DNA of 33,570 nt from Vreelandella alkaliphila (GCF_016107625.1 NZ_JABASV010000019.1:1-33570); one strand, 5' to 3'; counted from the stretch's first letter, positions 14,157 through 23,051 are shown. The notes: generated by a model from the sequence alone, not told the origin. A program made the numbers and translations.

Positions 14157-15620
14157 ATGGCGTCTTCTGGGCAACCTCGCACTCAGTGGCTGGGCCGCTG
14201 GGGCTTTATGCTGGCAGCCACCGGTTCGGCGGTGGGGCTGGGCAATATTTGGAAATTTCCCTACATCACCGGGGAGTATGGTGGTGGAGCCTTTGTGCTG
14301 GTGTATCTGGCGTGCATTTTAGCCGTCGGCGTACCGGTGATGATGACCGAGATTGCCTTTGGTCGCCGTGGGCGCGGCAGCCCGATTGATGCGATACGGC
14401 GCGTCGTCAATGAGTCTGGCCGCTCCTCTGCCTGGTCGTTGATTGGTTGGATGGCCATGCTCTGCGGCTTTATGATTCTGTCGTTTTATGTCGTGGTAGC
14501 TGGCTGGTCGTTCTCCTATTTATGGAAAATGCTCACCGGCGGCCTCGCGGGCAGTAGCGTTGATGATATGGCGGCGGTCTTTGGGGCCAATAATGCCAAC
14601 CCGTTCATTCTGGGCGGTTGGAGCACCCTGGTGGCAGTGCTGACCATGGTGATTGTGGGCAAAGGCGTTCAGGAAGGTATTGAGAAAAATGTCAGTTGGA
14701 TGATGCCCGGGCTGGTGCTCATGCTCATTCTACTGATTATTTTCGGGGTGTTTTCTGGTGGGTTTGGTGAGGCTGTGAGCTTCTTGTTCTCGTTTAACGC
14801 GGGAAGCCTCTCTAGTGAAGGCATGCTGGCGGCGTTGGGCCACGCCTTTTTCACGTTGTCGTTGGCATCCGGTGCAATTCTCACCTACGGTAGCTACTTG
14901 CCCAAAGGTGCGTCAATTGGGCGTACCACGGTAAGCGTGGCCATTGCCGATACCGTGGTTGCGTTAATGGCGGGGTTGGCGATCTTCCCGGTCATTTTTG
15001 CTAACGGTATGAATCCTGGTGAAGGGCCGGGGCTTATCTTTATGAGCTTGCCGCTGGCCTTCCAGGCGATGCCAATGGGCACGCTATTTGGCATTCTGTT
15101 TTTCTTGATGCTCTCGATGGCAGCGCTGACCTCGTCTATTTCGATGGTGGAAGCCACGGTGTCGTGGTTATGCGATAACAAAGGCATGACCCGTAAGTCT
15201 GCCTCTTGGGCGACGGGCATCGTGCTATGGCTGATCAGCACGCTGGCGATGCTGTCGTTTAACCTGGGCGCTGACTGGACCCTGGCGGGTAAAAACTTCT
15301 TTGACTGGCTGGATTATTTGACCTCGCGCTGGATGATGCCGCTGGGTGGATTGGGTACGGTCGTGTTGGCGGGGTTTGTGCTGAAAAGTGAGACATTCCG
15401 CGATGAATTAGGCCTTGCACCGTTGCCTTATGCGCTATGGATGACCATGGTGCGTTACGTTAGTCCGTTGGGTATTTTGGTTATCTTTGCTGATGCCTTG
15501 GGGCTTTACCAAGTTTCGTTCGCGGTGCATTGGCCGTGGCTGCTAGCGGTTTTGGTGGTCATGGTTGCAGTGGGGGAGATCCTAAGCCCTCGGCTGCGCC
15601 AAGCGCTGAGCTCGCGCTAG
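14157..15620 (+). CDS. Sodium:neurotransmitter symporter family (NSS/SNF) transporter
   Basis: This 487-residue protein has 11-12 membrane segments. The first contains the unwound ion/substrate site GSAVGLGNIWKFPYITGEYGG, which fits LeuT-like proteins of the NSS family that couple amino-acid uptake to sodium. The substrate is not deducible; amino acids or related amines are likely. AAGGTGGAAGG lies just before the ATG at 14157. A TATAAA at 14109-14114 may be its -10. Its stop is 39 bp inside the convergent umuC gene, so the two 3' ends overlap. Confidence 0.9.
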   Translation: MASSGQPRTQWLGRWGFMLAATGSAVGLGNIWKFPYITGEYGGGAFVLVYLACILAVGVPVMMTEIAFGRRGRGSPIDAIRRVVNESGRSSAWSLIGWMAMLCGFMILSFYVVVAGWSFSYLWKMLTGGLAGSSVDDMAAVFGANNANPFILGGWSTLVAVLTMVIVGKGVQEGIEKNVSWMMPGLVLMLILLIIFGVFSGGFGEAVSFLFSFNAGSLSSEGMLAALGHAFFTLSLASGAILTYGSYLPKGASIGRTTVSVAIADTVVALMAGLAIFPVIFANGMNPGEGPGLIFMSLPLAFQAMPMGTLFGILFFLMLSMAALTSSISMVEATVSWLCDNKGMTRKSASWATGIVLWLISTLAMLSFNLGADWTLAGKNFFDWLDYLTSRWMMPLGGLGTVVLAGFVLKSETFRDELGLAPLPYALWMTMVRYVSPLGILVIFADALGLYQVSFAVHWPWLLAVLVVMVAVGEILSPRLRQALSSR

Positions 15621-16928
15621 CCGCTGTTGTTCACGCTTCACCCTGGCAGCTGCAATGGCGCCAGGGTGAGTGCCTGCCTCCATGGGTTCGTCCCAGCAGG
15701 TGGTGTAACGGTTAGAGCGGTGCGCACAGCGCAACTGCCACGGTGCTTCCGCCTCTGTCATTCCAAAGCGAATCGTGCCTTGCCCCATGCGCTGATTAAT
15801 AGCGTCAACGGCGTTCATCAAGTGCGGGTGCGCTTTATGTGAAGGCTGCAACAGCGAAAGCTGATACTGCTGTGCATCGACTAAGTCCAATAGCATGACA
15901 CCGGCCTTCATAAACTGAAAACCCGGCCGATACATCTGTTCCAACCCTTCGCGGGCGGCTTCTAAAATGATGCGGGTATCGTCACTTGGCGAGGCTAGGG
16001 GAATCATCGCGCTAGGTGAATGCTGAGGCTGGTCTTTACGATGGCGGTTGGTGTTTAGAAATAGCAATACGGCGCGAGTAAGGCTTTTCTGCTGGCGCAA
16101 TTTTTCGGCACTGCGCTGAGCATGGCGGCGCAGCGCAGCGTGCAATTCCGCTTTTACGCCGGTTGCTTGGCCAAAAGAGCGTGACGTCATAATACGCTGA
16201 CGCGGCTCTTCTAATGCGTTCATTTCCAAGCATGAGGTGCCACGTAGCTCTAGCGCTGTACGCGCAAGCACCACTGAAAATCGTTTGCGAAGTTGCTTTG
16301 GATCGCACTCCCGCAACTGCCACGCCGTGCGAATACCACTCACCGCAAGCCGTTCTGCTAGGCGTCTGCCGACGCCCCATACGTCATTCACCGGCAGCTG
16401 TTTAAGCAGCGCCGTAGTGGTCGGGCTGTTGGCAGTGAGTAGGCAGACGCCTTGGTAGTGAGACTGCTGTTTGGCAACGTGATTAGCGAGCTTGGCTAGC
16501 GTATGGGTAGGTGCCAGCCCTACGCATACAGGTAGCCCTAAATAGCGGCGAACACGGCGGCGCACAACTTCCCCGAGTGTTTGGCATTGAGTGTCGCTGA
16601 AGCCATCCAGGTAGATAAACATTTCATCAATAGAGTAAGGCGCGACGTCTGGACAGGCATCCCGCAGTAGCTGGGCGAGTCGTGCGGACATGTCACCATA
16701 CAGCTCGTAGTTAGATGACAATAAGTGAATCTCTCCCCGTCGGCGCAAACCTTCCAGTTGGAAAGCGGGAGTGCCCATGGGGATTTCCAATGCTTTCATT
16801 TCGGCCGAACGGGCGATCACACAGCCATCGTTATTCGACATCACGCCAACGGGCTTGCCTTCAAGCGCAGGATTAAACACCCGCTCGCATGACACGTAGA
16901 AGTTGTTGGCATCAACAAGGCCAATCAT
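15582..16928 (-). CDS. umuC: Error-prone DNA polymerase V catalytic subunit UmuC
   Basis: This 448-residue Y-family polymerase supports SOS mutagenesis and translesion synthesis with processed UmuD. Catalytic Asp6 and Asp101-Glu102 (YSIDEMF) and the steric-gate Tyr11 match E. coli UmuC positions. A QLSLL motif (ca. residue 355) is a likely beta-clamp-binding sequence. The protein is longer than E. coli UmuC (422), ending in an Arg/Gln/Ala-rich tail. Its ATG overlaps the umuD stop by ATGA (16925-16928), so translation is coupled. The 3' end runs 39 bp into the end of the NSS transporter gene. Confidence 0.95.
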   Translation of the reverse strand: MIGLVDANNFYVSCERVFNPALEGKPVGVMSNNDGCVIARSAEMKALEIPMGTPAFQLEGLRRRGEIHLLSSNYELYGDMSARLAQLLRDACPDVAPYSIDEMFIYLDGFSDTQCQTLGEVVRRRVRRYLGLPVCVGLAPTHTLAKLANHVAKQQSHYQGVCLLTANSPTTTALLKQLPVNDVWGVGRRLAERLAVSGIRTAWQLRECDPKQLRKRFSVVLARTALELRGTSCLEMNALEEPRQRIMTSRSFGQATGVKAELHAALRRHAQRSAEKLRQQKSLTRAVLLFLNTNRHRKDQPQHSPSAMIPLASPSDDTRIILEAAREGLEQMYRPGFQFMKAGVMLLDLVDAQQYQLSLLQPSHKAHPHLMNAVDAINQRMGQGTIRFGMTEAEAPWQLRCAHRSNRYTTCWDEPMEAGTHPGAIAAARVKREQQRLARAQRLAQPRA

Positions 16929-17413
16929 GGCAAATACTCATGCACCACGGCGCGTACCACACCCCATAGCTGGCAGTTTGTCTCTTCTAACGGTAGCGGT
17001 GGATAGTGAGGATGAGCCGAGCAGAGGTGTGGCGTGCCTTGATAGAGTGCATAACGCTTTATCAGTACTTCCTCTTCAAACATGGCGACCAGGATATGCC
17101 CTAAACGGGGCGGTATGCTGCGATCTACCACCAGCAAATCACCTTCGAATATCCCCCAGCCTTCCATGCTGTCGCCTGCGGCGGTGAGGTAAAACGTGTG
17201 GTTGGGGTGTTTAATCAGTCGCTCATTGAGATCTAGCGTACGTGGTTCGTAATCTTGAGCAGGTGAAGGGAAGCCGCTAAACCCAGCGCGGCCGTATAAC
17301 GTTGGAAATGGCAACGGCTGAGAGGTTAACGGCAGGGCTGTCGCAACCATCGTTGTCGGAAATGTACTCGTTGTAAACGTGGCTGTTTTTAAAGCGGCGG
17401 GGTGGGACGGCAT
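16925..17413 (-). CDS. umuD: UmuD, LexA-like autoprotease subunit of Pol V
   Basis: UmuD cuts itself with RecA* help to give UmuD', which activates UmuC. The cleavage bond Ala-Gly in RAGFSGFPSPA is at about residues 43-44 in this 162-residue form. The catalytic dyad is Ser82 (GDSMEG) and Lys119 (LIKRYAL), 37 apart as in E. coli. The N terminus is longer than in E. coli (139). The start is uncertain: ATG at 17413 has GAGG at 9 bases; ATG 17428 would give 167 residues, and an ATG 21 codons in would give 141, close to the E. coli length. Tandem LexA boxes lie just upstream. Confidence 0.88.
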   Translation of the reverse strand: MPSHPAALKTATFTTSTFPTTMVATALPLTSQPLPFPTLYGRAGFSGFPSPAQDYEPRTLDLNERLIKHPNHTFYLTAAGDSMEGWGIFEGDLLVVDRSIPPRLGHILVAMFEEEVLIKRYALYQGTPHLCSAHPHYPPLPLEETNCQLWGVVRAVVHEYLP

Positions 17414-17435
17414 CGTCGGCATCCTCATGAATAAA

Positions 17436-17455
17436 TAGTGTGTTTATATACAGTA
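17436..17455 (-). promoter_or_regulatory. LexA (SOS) box of umuDC
   Basis: On the umuD strand the 20-mer reads TACTGTATATAAACACACTA. It matches the E. coli LexA consensus at the left half and at most right-half bases; the core is CTGT-N8-ACAC where the consensus is CTGT-N8-ACAG. It starts 22 bp before the chosen umuD start. Confidence 0.8.
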
Positions 17456-17468
17456 TTTATAAGCAGTA
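17449..17468 (-). promoter_or_regulatory. Second, overlapping LexA-like box
   Basis: The overlapping 20-mer TACTGCTTATAAATACTGTA agrees with the LexA consensus at 16 of 20 positions, with two core mismatches. Tandem boxes are usual for tightly repressed SOS genes. Confidence 0.5.
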
Positions 17469-17506
17469 TTTATTCATGGGGAGAAAATTGCAAGCGACGC
17501 TCAACG

Positions 17507-17538
17507 CTGGGGGCCTGGGGGCCTGGGGGCCTGGGGGC
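17507..17538 (+). repeat. Four tandem copies of CTGGGGGC (G-quadruplex motif)
   Basis: The 8-bp unit CTGGGGGC is repeated exactly four times. This gives four runs of five G separated by CCT, which satisfies the strict G-quadruplex pattern. It lies upstream of umuDC, beyond the LexA boxes, and just past the stop of the small ORF at 17546-17638. Confidence 0.9.
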
Positions 17539-17545
17539 TATTGGC

Positions 17546-17638
17546 TCAGCGAGCAAGCCACAGGCCAACCACCAACGCACTTATCACGGTAATCAAGAAC
17601 ACAAGGTTGCGAGCACGGGTGTCACGACGTGGTTTCAT
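17546..17638 (-). CDS. 30-residue single-span membrane peptide
   Basis: This short minus-strand ORF starts MKPRRDTRARN, a positively charged N terminus. About 16 hydrophobic residues (LVFLITVISALVVGLW) follow and it ends LAR. That predicts a single membrane helix with the N terminus inside. An AGGA lies about 8 bases before the ATG at 17638; an ATG two codons earlier (17644) is possible. It lies between umuDC and the alpha/beta hydrolase gene, reads toward the G-quadruplex repeat and has no recognised function. Confidence 0.5.
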   Translation of the reverse strand: MKPRRDTRARNLVFLITVISALVVGLWLAR

Positions 17639-17815
17639 GGTCATTTTCCTGTTGGTCATCATCGTTAAGAGCATTTCGCAGTAGTCGCAGCACGCAAGCG
17701 TTATCCGCATAAAGCGGCAGATGCGCTGCGCTTAGCATGGTAACGTTTACGCCCTAGAGCGTCATCTGACGTATATGACATTGCTTGGTTATCCGGCTTT
17801 TAAGAGATCCTGCTT
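17639..17815. other. Intergenic region before the alpha/beta hydrolase
   Basis: The gap carries no ORF longer than about 20 codons and no clear terminator. It should hold the divergent promoters for the small membrane peptide (minus) and the alpha/beta hydrolase (plus); I could not place either with confidence. Confidence 0.3.
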
Positions 17816-18694
17816 ATGAATGAATCGACCCACGTCGGTACCGCTGCGCAGCCGCTTTCCCTGGCGAATGGTCGGCTGGCGGCGCTTAGCTGGGGGCGTA
17901 GCACTGCGCCTACTTGGGTGGCGCTGCATGGTTGGCTAGACAACGCGGCGAGCTTCAGTCGGCTGGCGCCGCTATTGGTGAAAGCACTGGATATTCGCAT
18001 TGTGGCGATTGACTTCCGTGGTCACGGCCACTCAGCTCATGCGCCTGCAGGAAACGACTATGCACTATGGGACTATACCCACGACGTGCTGGATACCATG
18101 GAATCATTAGAGATCGAAAAGGCGACGCTACTTGCTCACTCGATGGGGGCAGCCGTAGCTTGTTTAGTATCGGCAGCGCTGCCTGAGCGGGTAGATAAGC
18201 TAATTCTGTTAGATGGCTTAGGAGCGCTAAACACACCTGCCGAAGAGACTGCCAGCCAACTACGCAAAGGGCTAGTGGCCTATAGGCGGCCGCTTTCCCG
18301 TCCTCCTCGTTATCCCGATGTTGAGAGTGCAGTTGCCGCGCGGGTAGCCGGAGGTGTCACGCCGCTGGACAGCATCACCGCCACGCCACTTGTCGAGCGC
18401 AACACCCAGGCCACTGCCGATGGGCATGTGCAAATGCGTACCGATAGCCGTTTGTTAAAGCCTTCTTTGGTGCGCTTTACGCCCCAGCAAGTGTTGTCAC
18501 TACTGGCGGAGATTCAAGCCCCAGTGCTATTGATAGAAGGGGAGCGGGGTATTTTAGGCGAGCGGGACTGGGCAGAAAAAGCGCGCCAAGCAGTACCACA
18601 GTTAACGCGCCATGTACTAGCGGGTGGCCATCATCTGCACCTTGAACCCCAGGCGGTTCATCACGTGGCCAGCACAATCAGTCAGCAAGCGTAG
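17816..18694 (+). CDS. Alpha/beta-fold hydrolase
   Basis: This 292-residue protein has the alpha/beta hydrolase core: oxyanion segment LHGWLDN (from residue 37), DFRGHGHS at 66-73, nucleophile elbow AHSMGA with Ser109 and a C-terminal catalytic histidine in AGGHHLHLEP. The pattern is close to the serine-hydrolase-like proteins that hydrolyse small esters. No signal peptide is seen, so it is probably cytoplasmic. AAGAGAT precedes the ATG at 17816. It is 34 bp upstream of the patatin-like gene and probably co-transcribed, which hints at a shared lipid or ester substrate. Confidence 0.88.
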   Translation: MNESTHVGTAAQPLSLANGRLAALSWGRSTAPTWVALHGWLDNAASFSRLAPLLVKALDIRIVAIDFRGHGHSAHAPAGNDYALWDYTHDVLDTMESLEIEKATLLAHSMGAAVACLVSAALPERVDKLILLDGLGALNTPAEETASQLRKGLVAYRRPLSRPPRYPDVESAVAARVAGGVTPLDSITATPLVERNTQATADGHVQMRTDSRLLKPSLVRFTPQQVLSLLAEIQAPVLLIEGERGILGERDWAEKARQAVPQLTRHVLAGGHHLHLEPQAVHHVASTISQQA

Positions 18695-18728
18695 CGGGTA
18701 CCTGATTGCTCACGTTAGGAAGATGACG

Positions 18729-19769
18729 ATGAAAAAAGTAGCGCATGTTGTTAAAACACCTGTGGCAAGCAGCTGCTTGAATGGCGGTAATAAGGTTGCA
18801 CTGGTATTGGGGAGTGGGGGAGCTAGGGGGTATGCCCACATCGGTGTTATTGAAGCATTGGAAGCACGCGGCTTCGAGATAATTTCGATTGCGGGTTGCT
18901 CTATGGGCGCGCTAATTGCTGGTATTTATGCCGCTGGAAAGCTGCCTGAATACCGGGAGTGGGTGTGTAACCTGGATTATTTAGACGTGCTCAAGCTGGT
19001 CGATGTGACCTGGAGTCCGATGGGCGCCATGCGAGCGAATAAAGTCATGAGCAAACTTGAAGAGCTGGTCGGCGATATGCTGATCGAAGACCTGCCTATT
19101 CCGGTGACGACCGTCGCGACGGATCTGATTCGCCAGCGTGAGGTATGGTTTCAAAATGGCCCTTTACTCCAGGCAATCCGTGCCTCTATTGCCGTGCCGG
19201 GTGTCATTACCCCAGTACATGTGGGTGGCCAGGTACTCGTTGATGGCGGCTTGCTGAATCCACTGCCGATGATGCCGATATTAGCCGCCCACGAAGCGGA
19301 TTTTGTCGTGGCGGTTAACGTGACGGCGCACAGCCCACAACCGGTCACCTTAGAGGAGCTGTTACCCAGCGAAGATACAAGCGACAGCCGTACCGCGTTA
19401 GAGCGCGACCGCGATGCCAATATTGGCGGTTGGATGGATGATGTGCGTGCTACCACGCGCCGCCTGTGGGATGGGCTGGGGGGCAGCAATGGTGAAGAGA
19501 GCGATGTTGATGAAACCGTTGACCTGCGTGGTCGGCGTGAGTGGGGTAAGCTCGATATGATTTTAGAGTCGTTTGATATCACCCAGGCGGCGCTCGCGAA
19601 GTATAAAATCGCAGGCTATCCGCCGGATGTATTGATCGAAATTCCCAAAACTGTTTGCAGCACTTACGAGTTTCACCGGGCCAACGAATTAATTCGGCTG
19701 GGTCGGCATCTTGCTGATGAAGCGTTAGAGCGCCGCATGCCTAGCATTGCTTCGGATGCGACCGAGTGA
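18729..19769 (+). CDS. Patatin-like phospholipase family protein
   Basis: This 346-residue protein has the patatin catalytic signature: oxyanion loop GSGGARG at 28-34, nucleophile GCSMG with Ser58, and catalytic Asp172 in VDGGLLNP. That composition is typical of RssA/NTE-type esterases, probably acting on membrane lipids. There is no signal peptide. I chose the ATG at 18729, with AGGA at 8 bases; an ATG at 18723 has no room for a ribosome site. It ends 9 bp before the convergent Smr gene. Confidence 0.88.
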   Translation: MKKVAHVVKTPVASSCLNGGNKVALVLGSGGARGYAHIGVIEALEARGFEIISIAGCSMGALIAGIYAAGKLPEYREWVCNLDYLDVLKLVDVTWSPMGAMRANKVMSKLEELVGDMLIEDLPIPVTTVATDLIRQREVWFQNGPLLQAIRASIAVPGVITPVHVGGQVLVDGGLLNPLPMMPILAAHEADFVVAVNVTAHSPQPVTLEELLPSEDTSDSRTALERDRDANIGGWMDDVRATTRRLWDGLGGSNGEESDVDETVDLRGRREWGKLDMILESFDITQAALAKYKIAGYPPDVLIEIPKTVCSTYEFHRANELIRLGRHLADEALERRMPSIASDATE

Positions 19770-19778
19770 CATAGCCGC

Positions 19779-20345
19779 CTACTGCCCGCGCTTGCGCAGC
19801 AGAATATACACCGCGCCTGTACCGCCATCGATATCGGTGGCGGAACAGAACGCCAAGACGCCGGGCCACTCTCTTAACCACGCATTGGTATGGCTTTTAA
19901 GCACCGGAAAGTCTGAGGTAGTGCCCCAGGCCTTACCATGCACGACTAGAACACAGCGCATGCCTTGTGCAGCGGCGTCGCGCAAAAAACTTTCAAGCTC
20001 AATCCTCGCTTCTTCTAGGGTATAGCCGTGTAAATCCAGCCCCGCTTGCCAAGCGGTTTGGCCACGTTTTAACTGACTTAAGGTGCGCCAGGGCAGGTCG
20101 GGCACGCTGAATTCCAGATACTCTGAGGGGCGTACCGCCTCTACTCGACCGTCGGACGTGCGACCGCTAGTTTGCAGCGTGTTGTTCTCTACCGCCGCTT
20201 GTCGACGTGCTTGCTGGGCAGCTTCGTCGTTGCGCTTAGGCTTGCCGGGATCAGCTTGATTACTGGCAATACGGCGCACGCCTGCTGCCTGCAGCGCTTG
20301 GCGAAAGGCACTGATATCGTCATCGTTGGGCAGGTGTCGCGTCAT
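19779..20345 (-). CDS. Smr-domain protein
   Basis: This 188-residue protein has a disordered, basic N-terminal half (about 1-75) followed by an Smr domain with DLHGYT at 104-109 and the loop HGKAWG at 136-141. Smr domains are nicking-type nucleases in MutS2 and small stand-alone proteins such as E. coli SmrA/YdaL. The stand-alone architecture fits. The direct role in recombination or RNA cleavage is not settled for this family. It is convergent with the patatin-like gene and divergent from prmB. Confidence 0.87.
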   Translation of the reverse strand: MTRHLPNDDDISAFRQALQAAGVRRIASNQADPGKPKRNDEAAQQARRQAAVENNTLQTSGRTSDGRVEAVRPSEYLEFSVPDLPWRTLSQLKRGQTAWQAGLDLHGYTLEEARIELESFLRDAAAQGMRCVLVVHGKAWGTTSDFPVLKSHTNAWLREWPGVLAFCSATDIDGGTGAVYILLRKRGQ

Positions 20346-20515
20346 GGTCGGCTCAAATAGAGAAATGAAGTGTTAACAAATAAGCATAATTGAGAAGAGC
20401 ACAGTATAGCGAGCTTGTCGTTGCTGTGAACCGTTCACTGTGAACCACGCGCTGTGAACCAGACGGCGTCAAAGGTACAATCCTTCCATGAACTTTTTAC
20501 ACGCCAGGAGTCGCT
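20346..20515. other. Divergent promoter region between smr-like gene and prmB
   Basis: The 170-bp gap contains three copies of CTGTGAACC at exact 14-bp spacing (20424, 20438, 20452). No other structure was identified. The prmB ribosome site CAGGAG is at its right end. Confidence 0.5.
20424..20465 (+). repeat. Three 14-bp units with conserved CTGTGAACC
   Basis: CTGTGAACC occurs at 20424-20432, 20438-20446 and 20452-20460. The last five bases of each 14-mer vary. It lies about 60 bp before the prmB start and could be an operator array or a simple slippage product. Confidence 0.75.
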
Positions 20516-21475
20516 GTGACCACGCATCTCAATGATGAGACCTCCCACTCAATGCTTTCGTTGCCGGAATCGGCATTGGTGAGCGAGCTTTTTACACTGC
20601 GCGATTACTTACGCTGGGTGTCCAGCGAGTTTTATCTGGCGGGGCTGCACTATGGGCATGGCACGGAATCGCCCTGGGACGAAGCCGTTGCGCTTTGCTT
20701 AGGCGCACTGCACCTACCGTGGAATGTCGACCCAGCTGTGCTGGATGCCCGCTTGCTGCCAATAGAGCGCGAACGCATCATTCGCTTGGCGCGAGAGCGG
20801 GTGACGACTCGCCGCCCGCTGCCTTACTTACTGGGCGAAGCTTTTTTTGCAGGATTCCCGTTCAGCGTTGACGAACGCGTGCTAATTCCGCGCTCGCCCA
20901 TTGCCGAGCTGATTGAAGACGGCTTTGCTGCATGGTTCCCGGAAGAGCCGCCTGCCCGAGTATTAGACTTATGTACCGGTTCTGGCTGCATCGGCATTGC
21001 CACTGCATTGGTGTTGCCTACCTGCGAGGTGGCGTTGGCGGATATTAGCCAGGATGCCTTGGCGGTTGCTCGTCAAAACATTACGCGTCACGACGTTGGT
21101 GATCGCGTGCGGGCTGTCGAATCCGATGTGTTTGATGGCCTGGAAGGGCAGCGTTTTGACCTGATCGTATCTAACCCACCTTATGTTGATGCGCGTGATC
21201 TGGCCACCATGCCTGCCGAGTTCCGCCATGAACCTGCCCTGGCGTTAGGCGCTGGTAACGACGGGTTGGATATCGTGCGACGCATTCTGCGAGAGGCACG
21301 CCAGCACTTAACCGACGGAGGCTGGCTGATTGTTGAAGTTGGTAATTCCGACCGCCATGTGGAGGCTGCCTTCCCTGAAGTACCCTTTATTTGGCTTGAA
21401 TTCGAGCGTGGCGGCCAGGGTGTGTTTGCCTTGAGCGCCGCTGAACTCGACGCCCATGCGGCGTCTTTTGCGTGA
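20516..21475 (+). CDS. prmB: PrmB, ribosomal protein uL3 glutamine methyltransferase
   Basis: PrmB N5-methylates a glutamine of ribosomal protein L3 using S-adenosylmethionine. The 319-residue protein has an N-terminal helical domain, the SAM-binding loop [10 protein letters not shown] at 151-160 and the catalytic NPPY at 220-223 followed by [13 protein letters not shown], which distinguishes PrmB from the release-factor methyltransferase PrmC. The start is a GTG with CAGGAG a few bases upstream. It lies 13 bp before aroC and they are probably one operon, an arrangement common in gammaproteobacteria. Confidence 0.95.
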   Translation: MTTHLNDETSHSMLSLPESALVSELFTLRDYLRWVSSEFYLAGLHYGHGTESPWDEAVALCLGALHLPWNVDPAVLDARLLPIERERIIRLARERVTTRRPLPYLLGEAFFAGFPFSVDERVLIPRSPIAELIEDGFAAWFPEEPPARVLDLCTGSGCIGIATALVLPTCEVALADISQDALAVARQNITRHDVGDRVRAVESDVFDGLEGQRFDLIVSNPPYVDARDLATMPAEFRHEPALALGAGNDGLDIVRRILREARQHLTDGGWLIVEVGNSDRHVEAAFPEVPFIWLEFERGGQGVFALSAAELDAHAASFA

Positions 21476-21488
21476 GGAACTAACGCCC

Positions 21489-22580
21489 ATGTCTGGCAAT
21501 ACCTTTGGCAAGCTATTTACCGTTACCACGTTTGGTGAGAGCCACGGCCCTGCTTTAGGCGCTATTGTTGACGGCTGTCCGCCGGGCATACCGATCAGTG
21601 AAGCAGACTTGCAGCTTGATCTAGATCGCCGCCGTCCAGGTAGCTCTCGACACACCACACAGCGCAAAGAGCCGGATCAGGTGCGGATTCTTTCAGGCGT
21701 GTTTGAAGGCAAAACCACGGGGACGTCGATTGGTTTATTGATCGAGAACACCGACCAGCGCTCCAAAGACTACTCTAAAATCAAAGATCAATTCCGTCCT
21801 GCCCACGCTGACTACACTTACCATCATAAGTATGGCCATCGCGATTACCGGGGCGGCGGTCGTTCTAGCGCGCGAGAAACAGCCATGCGTGTTGCTGCTG
21901 GCGCTATTGCCAAGCAGGTACTGGCCGCGCAAGGGATTCAGATTCGCGGTTATATGAGCCAGTTGGGGCCCATTAAAATCGAATTCAAAACCTGGGACGC
22001 GGTAGGCGAAAATGCCTTTTTCTGCCCTGACCCGGACAAAGTGGCCGAACTTGAAGCCTATATGGATCAGCTGCGTCGGGATCAGGATTCCGTAGGCGCT
22101 GAAATTACCGTGATTGCCGACGGTGTGCCGGTCGGGTTAGGCGAGCCAGTCTTCGACCGTTTAGATGCTGATCTGGCGCATGGTTTGATGAGCATCAATG
22201 CGGTAAAAGGGATAGAAATAGGGGCCGGATTTGGTTGCATTGCTCAGCGTGGCAGCGAGCACCGCGACGAGATGACGCCTGAAGGGTTTCTATCTAATCA
22301 CGCGGGCGGGGTGTTGGGCGGAATCTCCAGTGGCCAACCGATCGTCGCGCGATTAGCGTTGAAGCCAACGTCAAGTATTACCACGCCTGGGCGATCAATT
22401 GATATACATGGTCAGCCAGTTGAGGTAATAACGAAAGGCCGCCACGATCCCTGTGTCGGTATTCGCGCGACGCCTATCGCCGAGGCGATGATGGCAATAA
22501 CGCTGCTAGACCATTGGCTACGTCATCGTGGACAAAATGGAGATGTTAGCGTTGACACGCCACGTTTAGAACAACAATAA
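21489..22580 (+). CDS. aroC: Chorismate synthase AroC
   Basis: AroC turns 5-enolpyruvylshikimate-3-phosphate into chorismate, the last common step of aromatic amino-acid synthesis; it needs reduced FMN. The 363-residue protein carries the family signatures [18 protein letters not shown] near the N terminus, [20 protein letters not shown] in the middle and GKHDP-like [18 protein letters not shown] near the C terminus. Length equals E. coli AroC within two residues. I chose the ATG at 21489 ([10 protein letters not shown]), the canonical N terminus; an in-frame ATG at 21456 would overlap prmB. Confidence 0.97.
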   Translation: MSGNTFGKLFTVTTFGESHGPALGAIVDGCPPGIPISEADLQLDLDRRRPGSSRHTTQRKEPDQVRILSGVFEGKTTGTSIGLLIENTDQRSKDYSKIKDQFRPAHADYTYHHKYGHRDYRGGGRSSARETAMRVAAGAIAKQVLAAQGIQIRGYMSQLGPIKIEFKTWDAVGENAFFCPDPDKVAELEAYMDQLRRDQDSVGAEITVIADGVPVGLGEPVFDRLDADLAHGLMSINAVKGIEIGAGFGCIAQRGSEHRDEMTPEGFLSNHAGGVLGGISSGQPIVARLALKPTSSITTPGRSIDIHGQPVEVITKGRHDPCVGIRATPIAEAMMAITLLDHWLRHRGQNGDVSVDTPRLEQQ

Positions 22581-22640
22581 CAGCACGGTGCGCTTGGCGT
22601 AACGCTGCTACACTCTAGGAAGATGGTTAAGGAGTCGCCT

Positions 22641-23051
22641 ATGAAGATCAACGTTGAATTTGACCTGACACCGGATGAGTTTCGCCAATCACTAGGGCTG
22701 CCGGATGTTGAGGCGTTTCAGCAAAGCCTGCTGGAAAATATTCAGCGGCAAATGGAGTCAGGGGTGGATGGCTATGACCCTATGAGTCTAATGCGTCCTT
22801 TCCTGCAGCAGCCGATGATGCAACAAGGTCTCTCCCAAGGGTTAGCTAACTTTGGCACATATCAACAGATGATGTTGGACATGTTGCGTAAAGCGGGCTC
22901 CTCCGGCAGCGGTGCCGAACAGGATGACGGCACAGATCAAGGCGAGTCTCAAGAGGCTGCTAAGTCAGCAGCGTCAGGTAAAAGCGCATCAAGTGCGAGA
23001 AGCTCTAAAGCGAAAGCGACGGCTTCTTCGCGTTCTCGCGCTAAAGGGTAG
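22641..23051 (+). CDS. DUF6489-like protein of the PHA group
   Basis: This 136-residue protein begins MKINVEFDLTPDEFRQSLGLPDVE. A Met/Gln-rich amphipathic middle follows (residues about 40-80), then a Ser/Ala/Lys/Arg-rich tail (about 95-136). Such basic tails are found in granule- and DNA-associated PHA proteins such as PhaM, but I do not claim orthology. The start resembles proteins annotated DUF6489. AAGGAG precedes the ATG at 22641. It lies upstream of phasin and phaC on the same strand, so a role in PHA granule handling is a reasonable inference. Confidence 0.72.
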   Translation: MKINVEFDLTPDEFRQSLGLPDVEAFQQSLLENIQRQMESGVDGYDPMSLMRPFLQQPMMQQGLSQGLANFGTYQQMMLDMLRKAGSSGSGAEQDDGTDQGESQEAAKSAASGKSASSARSSKAKATASSRSRAKG

